This document shows positions 1 through 7,322 of a stretch of 64,000 nucleotides of DNA, piece by piece. Numbering within the stretch: position 1 is the stretch's first letter; every line of letters starts with the position of its first letter. A program made the translations under genes and the position numbers. The DNA is from JBHEBG01 sp046557915 (GTDB lineage Bacteria; Bacteroidota; Bacteroidia; Flavobacteriales; Flavobacteriaceae). The DNA is taken from positions 1 to 64,000 of the forward strand of contig NZ_JBHEBG010000003.1 of NCBI RefSeq assembly GCF_046557915.1. Reading direction: 5' to 3'. Below the pieces are notes generated by a model that was not told the origin of the DNA, searched no databases, and worked only from the letters and a program-made list of their open reading frames with translations.

Positions 1-28
1 CACCAGGTGGGAGAGTAGGCCGCCGCCT
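1..28 (+). rRNA. rrf: 5S ribosomal RNA, 3' end only
   Basis: The first bases (GTGGGAGAGTAGG followed by CGCCGCC) match the conserved 3' strand of bacterial 5S rRNA. The 5' part lies before the window. A strong terminator follows within ten bases, as expected at the end of an rRNA operon. The exact 3' end is approximate. Confidence 0.85.
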
Positions 29-36
29 TTCTTCGA

Positions 37-67
37 GGTCCCTTGCAATTTGCAAGGGACCTTTTTT
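37..67 (+). terminator. Rho-independent terminator of the rRNA operon
   Basis: GGTCCCTT (37-44) pairs with AAGGGACC (54-61), and the inner TTGCAA bases can extend the stem. A run of six T follows at 62-67. It sits directly behind the 5S rRNA end. The minus-strand regulator stops at 106, so the hairpin also separates the two units. Confidence 0.9.
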
Positions 68-105
68 GTTTTTATGCCTTATCTAATGGAAATGTCCATT
101 GAAAC

Positions 106-972
106 TCAAAATAAATACGACTTAAGATATTCCCGGGGAGACACTCCCTTAATAATCTTAAATTGTCTATTAAAATTGGAGATGTTGTTAAAGCCCACCC
201 GATAGCAGATTTCAGAAACATTCAACTTTTTTTCGAGTAGTAGTTTGCAAGCATACCCTATACGCACCTCATTTACATATTGCGTAAAATTCTTCTTGTG
301 ATTTTTTTTAAAATACCTCGAAAATGAGGTAGGATTCATATGAACAATTTCTGCGGCCCTTTTTAAGCTAATATTTTTGTCCATATTGTTCATCACATAG
401 TCATAGACCTTTCCCATTCTACTTTTTTCAATGTTGGCAACGGAATTGGAAAACCCAGAACTGGAAAGTAACCTATAATCAGAAGTTTTGGAAAGCGAAC
501 ATAATAAATGAATCAGTGCGAGCATCCGCTCATAATCGGCAAGTTCAAAAATCCGCTGTGCCGCAAGAAGTGCCTGCTCCCTAACAACCCCATGAAATTT
601 AATCCCTCGCAGACTTAAGTCCAAAAGGGTATTAATAGATGCCATTTCAGGCAAGGACAGAAAAGTGCGCCCTGCAAAATATCGTTCAAAATTAATTACT
701 ATGGCCCGTGCAGCAAGCGTAGACCCTTTCTCAAAATAATCACTATCGTTCAGCATAAGGTGGGGTAAATTTTTACCTATCAACACCACATCACCAGCCT
801 GAAATTGTTCAATACTATCACCTACGAACTGAGTGCCCGTACCTTCCAATATAAATACCAACTCCAGTTCCGGATGGTAATGCCATACCTTAAAAAAGTA
901 CTGCTCATCCAAATAGCTTACGCTAAACGACTGGTCTTTAGAGTTACTACGATCTATTAGTCTAGGTTTCAT
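106..972 (-). CDS. AraC-family transcriptional regulator
   Basis: A 288-residue regulator with an N-terminal cupin-like sensor domain (about 15-160; the WHYHPELELVFILEG stretch is typical) and a C-terminal AraC/XylS DNA-binding domain with two helix-turn-helix units (about 190-286, ending in GFNNISNFNRQFK and a GVSPREYL signature). It is divergent from the catabolic operon starting at 1204, with a shared 231-bp AT-rich promoter region. The arrangement suggests that it controls that operon in response to a pathway metabolite. That is inference from position; the ligand cannot be read from the sequence. The ATG at 972 gives a normal family length. Confidence 0.85.
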   Translation of the reverse strand: MKPRLIDRSNSKDQSFSVSYLDEQYFFKVWHYHPELELVFILEGTGTQFVGDSIEQFQAGDVVLIGKNLPHLMLNDSDYFEKGSTLAARAIVINFERYFAGRTFLSLPEMASINTLLDLSLRGIKFHGVVREQALLAAQRIFELADYERMLALIHLLCSLSKTSDYRLLSSSGFSNSVANIEKSRMGKVYDYVMNNMDKNISLKRAAEIVHMNPTSFSRYFKKNHKKNFTQYVNEVRIGYACKLLLEKKLNVSEICYRVGFNNISNFNRQFKIIKGVSPREYLKSYLF

Positions 973-1203
973 AAAAAGTATCTGGCTAAACTAAAATTAC
1001 ACTTAATTAATTGCAATTGAAAGGAATAATATACACAAAAAGCAATTAAAGTATTAGTAAGCAGCCTAAATTTATAGGTTATGTATCATTTCTGGTTGAA
1101 ATTTTGGTAGCATTGCTTAAACATTTGTTTCAACTTTGTTTAAAATCGAGCGCACATTCTCGGTTCATGTATTTTTAAATAAGGATAATAAATAGAAATC
1201 AGA

Positions 1204-1884
1204 ATGAATTGGAAGAACGATGAAGAGCTATTTGCTTTAATGAGAAAGGAGTTATTTTCGGCTGTTGTTGGTGATGTAATGGACCAAGAAGGGTACTTAC
1301 ATCAGTTTTTACCTCCAAAAATTCAACCCTTAGATTCTAAAATGGTTGTAGTAGGACGAGCGATGCCAGTTTTGGAAGCTGATATTTTAGAAGAACAGGA
1401 GGCCAACCCTGTGGTTTCAAAACCTTTCGGATTGATGTTAGAGGCTCTAGACGATTTAAAGAAAAATGAAGTGTACATATGTTCGGGAGCCTCCCCTACC
1501 TATGCGCTTTGGGGAGAACTTATGAGTACTAGAGCCATGGTTTGTGGAGCCTCTGGAGCTGTTGTAAATGGATTTTCTAGAGATACAAAAGGTATTTTAG
1601 AACTTAAGTTCCCTACCTTCTCCCATGGTCGGTATGCACAAGATCAGGGACCACGGGGTAGGGTTGTGGATTTTAGGGTTCCTTTGAAAATGGATAAGGT
1701 GTTGATTCAACCTGGAGATATTGTCTTTGGCGATTTGGATGGGGTATGCATCATTCCCCAGTGGATAGAGGTGGAAGTAATTCATAGAGCACTGGAAAAA
1801 GTAAGAGGTGAAAAAATGGTTCAAAAAGTCATTGAAGGCGGTATGTCTGCATGTGAAGCTTTTGATAGGTACGGAATAATGTAA
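1204..1884 (+). CDS. RraA-like aldolase/decarboxylase family protein
   Basis: A 226-residue protein of the RraA/HMG-aldolase-like fold. Visible signatures are VVGDVMD near the N-terminus, the GAVVNGFSRD segment (about 119-128), whose Arg-Asp pair matches the metal- and substrate-binding GG-x-RD region of 4-hydroxy-4-methyl-2-oxoglutarate aldolases, and GDLDGVCIIP near the C-terminus. Related enzymes cleave or decarboxylate 2-oxo acids with a divalent metal; others inhibit RNase E. As the first gene of a catabolic operon, the lyase/decarboxylase role is far more likely here. The 2-oxo acid cleaved is unknown. It begins about 230 bp from the divergent AraC gene, and an SDR gene follows after a short gap. 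Confidence 0.8.
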   Translation: MNWKNDEELFALMRKELFSAVVGDVMDQEGYLHQFLPPKIQPLDSKMVVVGRAMPVLEADILEEQEANPVVSKPFGLMLEALDDLKKNEVYICSGASPTYALWGELMSTRAMVCGASGAVVNGFSRDTKGILELKFPTFSHGRYAQDQGPRGRVVDFRVPLKMDKVLIQPGDIVFGDLDGVCIIPQWIEVEVIHRALEKVRGEKMVQKVIEGGMSACEAFDRYGIM

Positions 1885-1916
1885 TACCTTGTTTTCTCTA
1901 AAACTAACATGTTTTT

Positions 1917-2714
1917 ATGATGGATATTGATTTTACGGGCAAGAACATTCTGGTAACCGGAGCGGCTGGTTTTGGTGTAGGAGTAGGAATTTGTGAAGCG
2001 GTAGTAGCTGCTGGGGGAAATCTGATCATCAATGATTTGGACGAGGAAAAGGCTAAAGACGCAGCCAATAAATACCCTAATGCCATTGCAGCTCCGGGAG
2101 ATATAAGCCAAGCTAGGGATGTCAAAAAAATTTTTGAGAAAGTCAATGGCCAATGTGGAGTGGTTCACGGATTGGTTAACAATGCTGGCATAGGATTAAG
2201 CAAAAAAGCACATCTGGCAGAGGAGCAAGAATTTGATAACCTCTATGACGTAGATGTCCGTGGAATTTGGTTGATGTCCAAAACCTTTGTAAAACAACTC
2301 TTGGCCCACAAAGCCGTTGGGAACATCGTAAACATTTCGTCCGTACACGCCCAGGCAACTATGTCCAAATACGCTATCTATTCTAGTGCAAAATCTGCGG
2401 TAAACGGCCTTACAAGAGGTATGGCCTTAGAATTGGGTGAACTGGGTATCAGGTGTAATTCTGTGGCTCCGGGCTACATTCATGCAGAACAGAATCTCAG
2501 CCTTATTAGTACCTGGACCGATGACCCAGAACAATGGGTAGAAGACTATAAGAAGGAGTATCAAAGTTTAAAACATACTGTTAGTGCCCGCGATTGTGGG
2601 AATGCCGTAATCTTTCTTCTTTCCGATTTAAGCCGATCAATTACGGGTCAAAATATTGGAGTAGATGCAGGATTCAGCAATATGCTGTTCAAGAATAGCT
2701 TTGTATCCGAATAA
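1917..2714 (+). CDS. Short-chain dehydrogenase/reductase (SDR)
   Basis: A 265-residue classical SDR that would oxidise or reduce a hydroxyl/keto group with NAD(P)(H). The Rossmann motif is slightly stretched (TGAAGFGVGVG, about 15-25), followed by NNAGIG, a catalytic Ser in NISSVHA and YSSAK with the catalytic Tyr and Lys. The C-terminal GQNIGVDAGF is the usual SDR end. An acidic residue after the second strand (NDLDEEKA) suggests NAD(H) preference. It lies between the RraA-like and enolase-superfamily genes, 13 bp before the latter. Two adjacent ATG codons at 1917 and 1920 are both possible starts. The substrate is unknown. Confidence 0.9.
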   Translation: MMDIDFTGKNILVTGAAGFGVGVGICEAVVAAGGNLIINDLDEEKAKDAANKYPNAIAAPGDISQARDVKKIFEKVNGQCGVVHGLVNNAGIGLSKKAHLAEEQEFDNLYDVDVRGIWLMSKTFVKQLLAHKAVGNIVNISSVHAQATMSKYAIYSSAKSAVNGLTRGMALELGELGIRCNSVAPGYIHAEQNLSLISTWTDDPEQWVEDYKKEYQSLKHTVSARDCGNAVIFLLSDLSRSITGQNIGVDAGFSNMLFKNSFVSE

Positions 2715-2727
2715 TAACGAACACAAA

Positions 2728-3861
2728 ATGAAGATTACCCACATAACATTGTACGAAGTATTGGTGCCGGCACATCCGGGGGCAATAGCAAGTGATAGCG
2801 TCAACAAACCATTACATAAGTTACCCGTTGGGGCCAAAGCGGGCTGGAGTATACAGTTCGATCAGGTTACCAAACTTTTGATTAAACTAGAACTTCAAAA
2901 TGGACTCGTAGGATGGGGAGAATGTTATCGGGGACATAACTGGGAGACGGTAGAGGCCATATGCACCATTTTATTGGGTAAAAATATTGAGCAACTGGTA
3001 TTGCAAAAATTACCTTTTGTCTTCAGCAGGGAGTATGATGGCTTTGAGTGCGCTGTATGGGATGTATACGCTAGGTTAAAAGAAGTTAGGGTCGTAGATC
3101 TTCTGGGAGGAGCATTGAAGGAAAAAGTTAAGGTAGGTGCCTGGTCTAGTCATCGCAGTCAAGACGATATTGCAGATTTGGCAATCAAGTACCAACAAAT
3201 GGGTTATGATTGTCTTAAGTTTAAAAGCGATTTGGAAGACGATGTAGTTGGTTGGTGTAGTACCATTGCAGATGTTGCGCCGGATATGAAGGTTATTTTG
3301 GATCCTAATGAACGATGGGACTACGCTTTTGAAGCGAAATCACGAATAGATGGGCTGCAGAAAATAGGTAATGTTCTTTGTTTGGAAGATCCTATCCCAC
3401 GTTGGCAACTTTCCGAATATGCGAAGCTAAGGGCTTACAGTTCAGTTCCAATTGTACTTCATGTTTCTTTACCTTATGTATTACACGGCCAGCGAGTTAA
3501 AGATAGCATTCGGGCGATACAGGAGCAGGCCGTGGACGGATTCAATTTTAATTGTGGCCTTGCCAATTTTCAACGTTTGGACCATATTGCTTCTGCGGCC
3601 GAAAAACCGTGTTGGCATGGATCCGAAATCGATCTTGGAATATTGGAAGCCATGTATGTACACTCGGCTGCCGCTGCTGCTTCGTGCATATGGCCAAGCG
3701 ACATTTTTGGACGATTAATAAGAGAACACGATTTACTACAGACTCCCCTGAAAATAGAACCCCCATTCGTTCACCTGCCACAGGGTCATGGCCTTGGTGT
3801 AGTTCCCGATATGGAAGCCATCAAACATTACAAAGTAAGCCAAAAGGAATATAAGCAATGA
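2728..3861 (+). CDS. Enolase-superfamily protein, mandelate racemase/glucarate dehydratase-like
   Basis: A 377-residue enolase-superfamily protein starting at MKITHITLYEV; an upstream in-frame ATG at 2665 lies inside the SDR gene and was rejected. Known relatives abstract a proton next to a carboxylate, often to dehydrate sugar acids. The N-terminal capping domain is followed by a barrel with a KFK motif (the KxK bases), LDPNERW (first metal Asp) and LEDPIPRW (second metal Glu). The third acidic ligand position, normally after VPI-A-L/T, reads LHVSLPY here. The late WHGSEIDLGI-AMYVH-AAAAA segment resembles the glucarate dehydratase subgroup. The stop overlaps the next start (ATGA), so translation is probably coupled. 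Exact reaction unknown. Confidence 0.85.
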   Translation: MKITHITLYEVLVPAHPGAIASDSVNKPLHKLPVGAKAGWSIQFDQVTKLLIKLELQNGLVGWGECYRGHNWETVEAICTILLGKNIEQLVLQKLPFVFSREYDGFECAVWDVYARLKEVRVVDLLGGALKEKVKVGAWSSHRSQDDIADLAIKYQQMGYDCLKFKSDLEDDVVGWCSTIADVAPDMKVILDPNERWDYAFEAKSRIDGLQKIGNVLCLEDPIPRWQLSEYAKLRAYSSVPIVLHVSLPYVLHGQRVKDSIRAIQEQAVDGFNFNCGLANFQRLDHIASAAEKPCWHGSEIDLGILEAMYVHSAAAAASCIWPSDIFGRLIREHDLLQTPLKIEPPFVHLPQGHGLGVVPDMEAIKHYKVSQKEYKQ

Positions 3862-4736
3862 CCAACAATCCATTTTCGCCAAAAGATGAAGATAGATACT
3901 ACCTCTGGAATATGTTGGTGGAACGAGATATCGATGCATTTGTTGCTCAGAATTGGAACATGGTAAAGGACGATTTTTTGGAAAGTGCTTTCATGGGAAT
4001 CGATGCCGGACAAATGAAGAATATGGACGAGTGGAAGTTACAATTTCCTAGTCTGGATGCTTACAAAAAAGAATGGCTAGAACATGCTAAAATTACGAGT
4101 GAAACTACCTGGGGCGAAGATATTGGGCAGGCACTTCATAGGATTACCGTTTTACAGCATATAGAAGTGCAAGGCGAAAGTGCCTTGGTCCGCAAAAGAT
4201 GTTGTGGTGCTATTAAAAAGAAAGATGGCCTCATGGAGAATACAGATTGGCAAGCATTGTATAGATGTCGAAAAGTAGATGGTCAATGGAAAATTACGGG
4301 GTTCACCGGAAGTATGCCGGTAACAAAAAAGGAGCGAGAAGGGCCGCCTAAAAATCTTAAGTCCATGCCAAAAGGAGCAGGGCAACACAAAACCGCAGGA
4401 CCCTACGCACCTGTTCTCGTTGTAGATCCGGGAAAGTTGGTGGTTATTTCGGGGCAGGCAGCTATAGATAACAATGGAGATATCGTTGGGGATACTATTG
4501 AAGAGCAAGCCGCGTACACCTTGGCCAATTGCAGTAAGCAATTGGCCTCGGCTGGTTGTACCTTACAAGATGCATTTAAAGTAAATGTATATATTAAAGA
4601 TTTAGGGCAGTGGTCGAGATTCAACGAGGTCTATAAAAACTATTTTGAAGAACCAAAACCGGTACGCACGGCTGTTGAAACCGGTCTGTTGAAAGGTCTG
4701 TTGGTAGAGCTTGAAATCTGGGCCGTAAAAAAATGA
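3858..4736 (+). CDS. SnoaL-like domain fused to a RidA/YjgF domain
   Basis: A 292-residue two-domain protein. Residues about 1-150 look like a SnoaL/NTF2-like alpha+beta barrel (RDIDAFVAQNW; WQALYRCRKVDGQWKITGF). Residues about 165-292 are a RidA/YjgF domain (LVVISGQAAID, VYIKDLGQWSRFN, PKPVRTAVETG). Arg270 in PVRTAVE corresponds to the conserved RidA arginine that binds the carboxylate and assists hydrolysis of reactive enamine/imine intermediates. The gene overlaps the preceding enolase-like gene by four bases. The fusion suggests that one domain handles a reactive intermediate made by the dehydratase or amidohydrolase steps. Function is inferred from domains only. Confidence 0.8.
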   Translation: MTNNPFSPKDEDRYYLWNMLVERDIDAFVAQNWNMVKDDFLESAFMGIDAGQMKNMDEWKLQFPSLDAYKKEWLEHAKITSETTWGEDIGQALHRITVLQHIEVQGESALVRKRCCGAIKKKDGLMENTDWQALYRCRKVDGQWKITGFTGSMPVTKKEREGPPKNLKSMPKGAGQHKTAGPYAPVLVVDPGKLVVISGQAAIDNNGDIVGDTIEEQAAYTLANCSKQLASAGCTLQDAFKVNVYIKDLGQWSRFNEVYKNYFEEPKPVRTAVETGLLKGLLVELEIWAVKK

Positions 4737-4862
4737 TGCCCGATATAAATAACAAATGGGAGGAACATCTTTTATAGTGCTAATTGGTTTAGGGTAGCCC
4801 AAAAAGGCTGAAGATTTTAGTCGGACGAATGAAATTTTGAACATATTTAAAATTTAAGTGAT

Positions 4863-5618
4863 ATGATCTGGGACGAACTTACGACCACACAATTAGATCA
4901 AATAAGCAGGAACATTCCTGTTTTATTAGTAGTTGCGGCAACGGAACAACATGGTTCCCATTTGCCTTTAGCCACTGATAGACTCATAGGCGAACACTTT
5001 GCCCAAGCATTGCACAAAGCAGTTCCCGATAAGATTCTTGTTTTGCCATCAGTGGCAGTGGGTTGCTCCAATCATCATATGGATTTTCCCGGCTCTTTAA
5101 GCCTAAGTCACGAAGGTTTTGTACGGCAGGTAACAGAAATTATAGCTTCTGTGCTAAAACATGGTTTTACCAATATCATCTTGTTAAATAGTCATGGCGG
5201 AAATCAGGCCGCAGCACAATTGTTTGTAGAAAAAATGGGCTATGAAAACCCCAAAGCGAACCTTGTATTGGCTACATGGTGGCGTATTGGTGGCAAGGCC
5301 ATGGAAGCATTAAATGAAAGCGGGCCAGGAGGAACCGGTCATGCCGGAGAATTTGAGACTTCCTTAATGCTATATATTGCGCCACATCTGGTCCATATGG
5401 ATCAGCAGCAGAAAGGCGCACATAACGATACATTTCCATGGGCTGAAGGCGATATGTTGAATGGCCCTCAAGTCTCCTATTACAGAACAATGAAAGAAAT
5501 GACAGCTAATGGCGTTTTTGGCGATCCAGGTCTGGCTTCCGCTAAAAAAGGAGAACAAATCACGGTGTTGGTGGTAAATGCCTTAAGGCAGATTACACAA
5601 GATATGCTAACGCTTTGA
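4863..5618 (+). CDS. Creatininase-family amidohydrolase
   Basis: A 251-residue member of the creatininase family, metal-dependent hydrolases of cyclic amides and related rings (creatinine, formamidopyrimidine derivatives, dehydro-inosose). The metal-site motif EQHGSHLPLATD gives Glu28, His30 and Asp39. NSHGGNQ gives His111, and a GHAGEFETS segment with Glu163/Glu165 supplies the remaining acidic ligand. The length is that of single-domain family members. A 126-bp gap without a visible gene separates it from the SnoaL-RidA gene, and the symporter starts 10 bp after its stop. True creatininase activity is unlikely to be the role because no creatinase or sarcosine gene is nearby. Confidence 0.88.
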   Translation: MIWDELTTTQLDQISRNIPVLLVVAATEQHGSHLPLATDRLIGEHFAQALHKAVPDKILVLPSVAVGCSNHHMDFPGSLSLSHEGFVRQVTEIIASVLKHGFTNIILLNSHGGNQAAAQLFVEKMGYENPKANLVLATWWRIGGKAMEALNESGPGGTGHAGEFETSLMLYIAPHLVHMDQQQKGAHNDTFPWAEGDMLNGPQVSYYRTMKEMTANGVFGDPGLASAKKGEQITVLVVNALRQITQDMLTL

Positions 5619-5628
5619 TTACTTATAG

Positions 5629-7104
5629 ATGACCAATTTTGACCCTTTTATAGACGGCCTCATTGTTTTACTATACCTTGTAGGTACTATTACTGCCGGA
5701 TTATGGGTTAGAAAATTTGTCAAAGGAGTTGATGATTTTTTGGTGGCAGGTAGAAGTGTCGACCTCTATTTGGGGATAGCTTCCTTGGCAGCAACGGAGT
5801 TTGGAATTGCTACCTGTATGGCCAATGCCGAGTTGGGATTTAAGTATGGCTTTGTTGGCATAGTGCCCGGAATTGCTTTGGCTTTTGCCATGTTTGTTGT
5901 GGGTAAGACCGGCTTTTGTATTAAGCCTTTAAGGGATAAGAGGGTAATTACCCTACCCGAACTTTTTGAGACAAAATTTGGAAAGAAAGTGAGATGGGCC
6001 AGTGGCGTGGTCATCGTTTTGGGAGGATTACTTAATATGGGGGTTTTTTTAAGACAGGCCGGTAATTTTCTAGCAATAGTATGTGGATTCGATTTGGGTT
6101 ATATCGAGATTATTATGACCCTTATCCTTTTAGGGGTTGCTGCATATACCATTCTTGGCGGAATGATATCCGTACTTATTACCGACTATATTCAATTTGT
6201 GGTCATGAGCATAGGTCTCATTACAGTGATTGTCCTTTTCATAATAAATTTTGGCTGGTTCGATATATTGACCACATTAAAAACAGAGTTGGGAAACGAG
6301 GCATTTAACCCATTCGACAATGGTAGGTACGGTTGGGACAGAATTATGCTAGATATCCTATTGGCTTTTGCCGCCATTCTAACATGGCAAACAATTATAA
6401 CCAGGGTCTTAGCGGCCAAGAGTACAAGAACGGCCAGAAAGATATACATTGGCACTTCTCCCTTTTTAATAGTACGTTTTGCCGTACCCGCTTTATTGGG
6501 AATTGTGGCGTTGCATTACTTTGGGCCAGGAAAATTTGGAGAAACAGAGACCATTATGGCCATGCCTAGCTTAATGGCTGCGGCCGTACCGGTTGGTTTA
6601 ATTGGGATTCTTGTAGCGGCCATGCTTGCGGCGGACATGTCTACAAATTCTTCTTATTTGATCGCTTGGAGTTCAGTGATTTATAATGATATCATGAAGC
6701 CTATACATAAGGGAGTTTGGTCAGATAAAAAAGGACTGTTATGGAACAGAATACTGATTGGCCTAATCGGGATTTTTTTACTGTTATATGGGCTTTGGTA
6801 CCCGTTGAAAGGGGATTTGTGGGTTTACATGCAAGTTACAGGAACCATATATCTGGCCAGTATGAGTGTTCTCTTAATAGCGGCCTGTTATTGGCGCGAA
6901 GCGAATAATTGGGGAGCCATAGCGGCAATTGTAGTCGGAGGAGCTCTCCCGGTAGGTTATTTGGTATTCCAGGAAATAGAAGCCACAAAGCAATTTGTTC
7001 TTTCTATTGGTCCTTATAAATTTGGTATTGCAACCTATATAGGAGCGGCCCTAGCCATGATTATAGGCTCAAAATTAAAACTACTTTTTACTAAAGAAAT
7101 ATAA
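5629..7104 (+). CDS. Sodium:solute symporter family transporter
   Basis: A 491-residue inner-membrane protein with about 13 hydrophobic segments, of the SSS (SLC5-like) family. Visible landmarks are DDFLVAGRSVD near the N-terminus, ATEFGIATCMANAELG in the second helix region, the GGMISVLITDYIQF segment and AADMSTNSSYLIAWSSVIYNDI, all typical of sodium-coupled uptake of sugars, amino acids or carboxylates. It is the only transporter in the operon and therefore probably imports the pathway substrate. A tiny membrane-protein gene follows three bases after its stop codon. Substrate specificity cannot be deduced. Confidence 0.9.
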   Translation: MTNFDPFIDGLIVLLYLVGTITAGLWVRKFVKGVDDFLVAGRSVDLYLGIASLAATEFGIATCMANAELGFKYGFVGIVPGIALAFAMFVVGKTGFCIKPLRDKRVITLPELFETKFGKKVRWASGVVIVLGGLLNMGVFLRQAGNFLAIVCGFDLGYIEIIMTLILLGVAAYTILGGMISVLITDYIQFVVMSIGLITVIVLFIINFGWFDILTTLKTELGNEAFNPFDNGRYGWDRIMLDILLAFAAILTWQTIITRVLAAKSTRTARKIYIGTSPFLIVRFAVPALLGIVALHYFGPGKFGETETIMAMPSLMAAAVPVGLIGILVAAMLAADMSTNSSYLIAWSSVIYNDIMKPIHKGVWSDKKGLLWNRILIGLIGIFLLLYGLWYPLKGDLWVYMQVTGTIYLASMSVLLIAACYWREANNWGAIAAIVVGGALPVGYLVFQEIEATKQFVLSIGPYKFGIATYIGAALAMIIGSKLKLLFTKEI

Positions 7105-7106
7105 TT

Positions 7107-7238
7107 ATGGATTATTGGTTTTGGACGGTATTTTGTGGATTGATCCTGGGATGGTATATCTTAGTGACCATCGTAGTTGCCTATAAAGGATGGGGAAATA
7201 TTAGAAGTATGATAGAAAACTTAAAGGAAAAAGGCTAA
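7107..7238 (+). CDS. 43-residue symporter-associated membrane protein
   Basis: A short ORF of 43 codons begins at ATG 7107, two bases after the symporter stop, and ends at TAA 7236-7238. It encodes one hydrophobic helix (about residues 4-26, WFWTVFCGLILGWYILVTIV) followed by a short charged tail (MIENLKEKG). Small single-helix proteins directly behind SSS symporters are known as possible accessory subunits, so I infer that role. Tight spacing, codon use like its neighbours and a clear membrane helix support a real gene, but no catalytic motif exists. Confidence 0.7.
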   Translation: MDYWFWTVFCGLILGWYILVTIVVAYKGWGNIRSMIENLKEKG

Positions 7239-7274
7239 ATCGATCTACTCAACTGTTTTCTTAAAATTACAAAA

Positions 7275-7298
7275 GCCGCTCCCTAAATAGGGAACGGC
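7275..7298 (-). terminator. Terminator between the symporter operon and gltD
   Basis: GCCGCTCCCT (7275-7284) pairs with AGGGAACGGC (7289-7298) with one mismatch and a four-base loop. On the minus strand the stem is followed by TTTTG and an AT-rich tail, so it best terminates gltBD. It may also stop the converging catabolic operon. Confidence 0.7.
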
Positions 7299-7322
7299 CT
7301 TCATCGACTAATTCAAATAAAA

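Noticed and set aside
2665..2727. Upstream ATG for the enolase-superfamily gene
   Set aside because: It lies inside the SDR gene and gives residues unlike the family; MKITHITLYEV at 2728 fits.
4152..4541. 129-codon antisense frame in the SnoaL-RidA gene
   Set aside because: The sense reading has two recognisable domains; the antisense product shows none.
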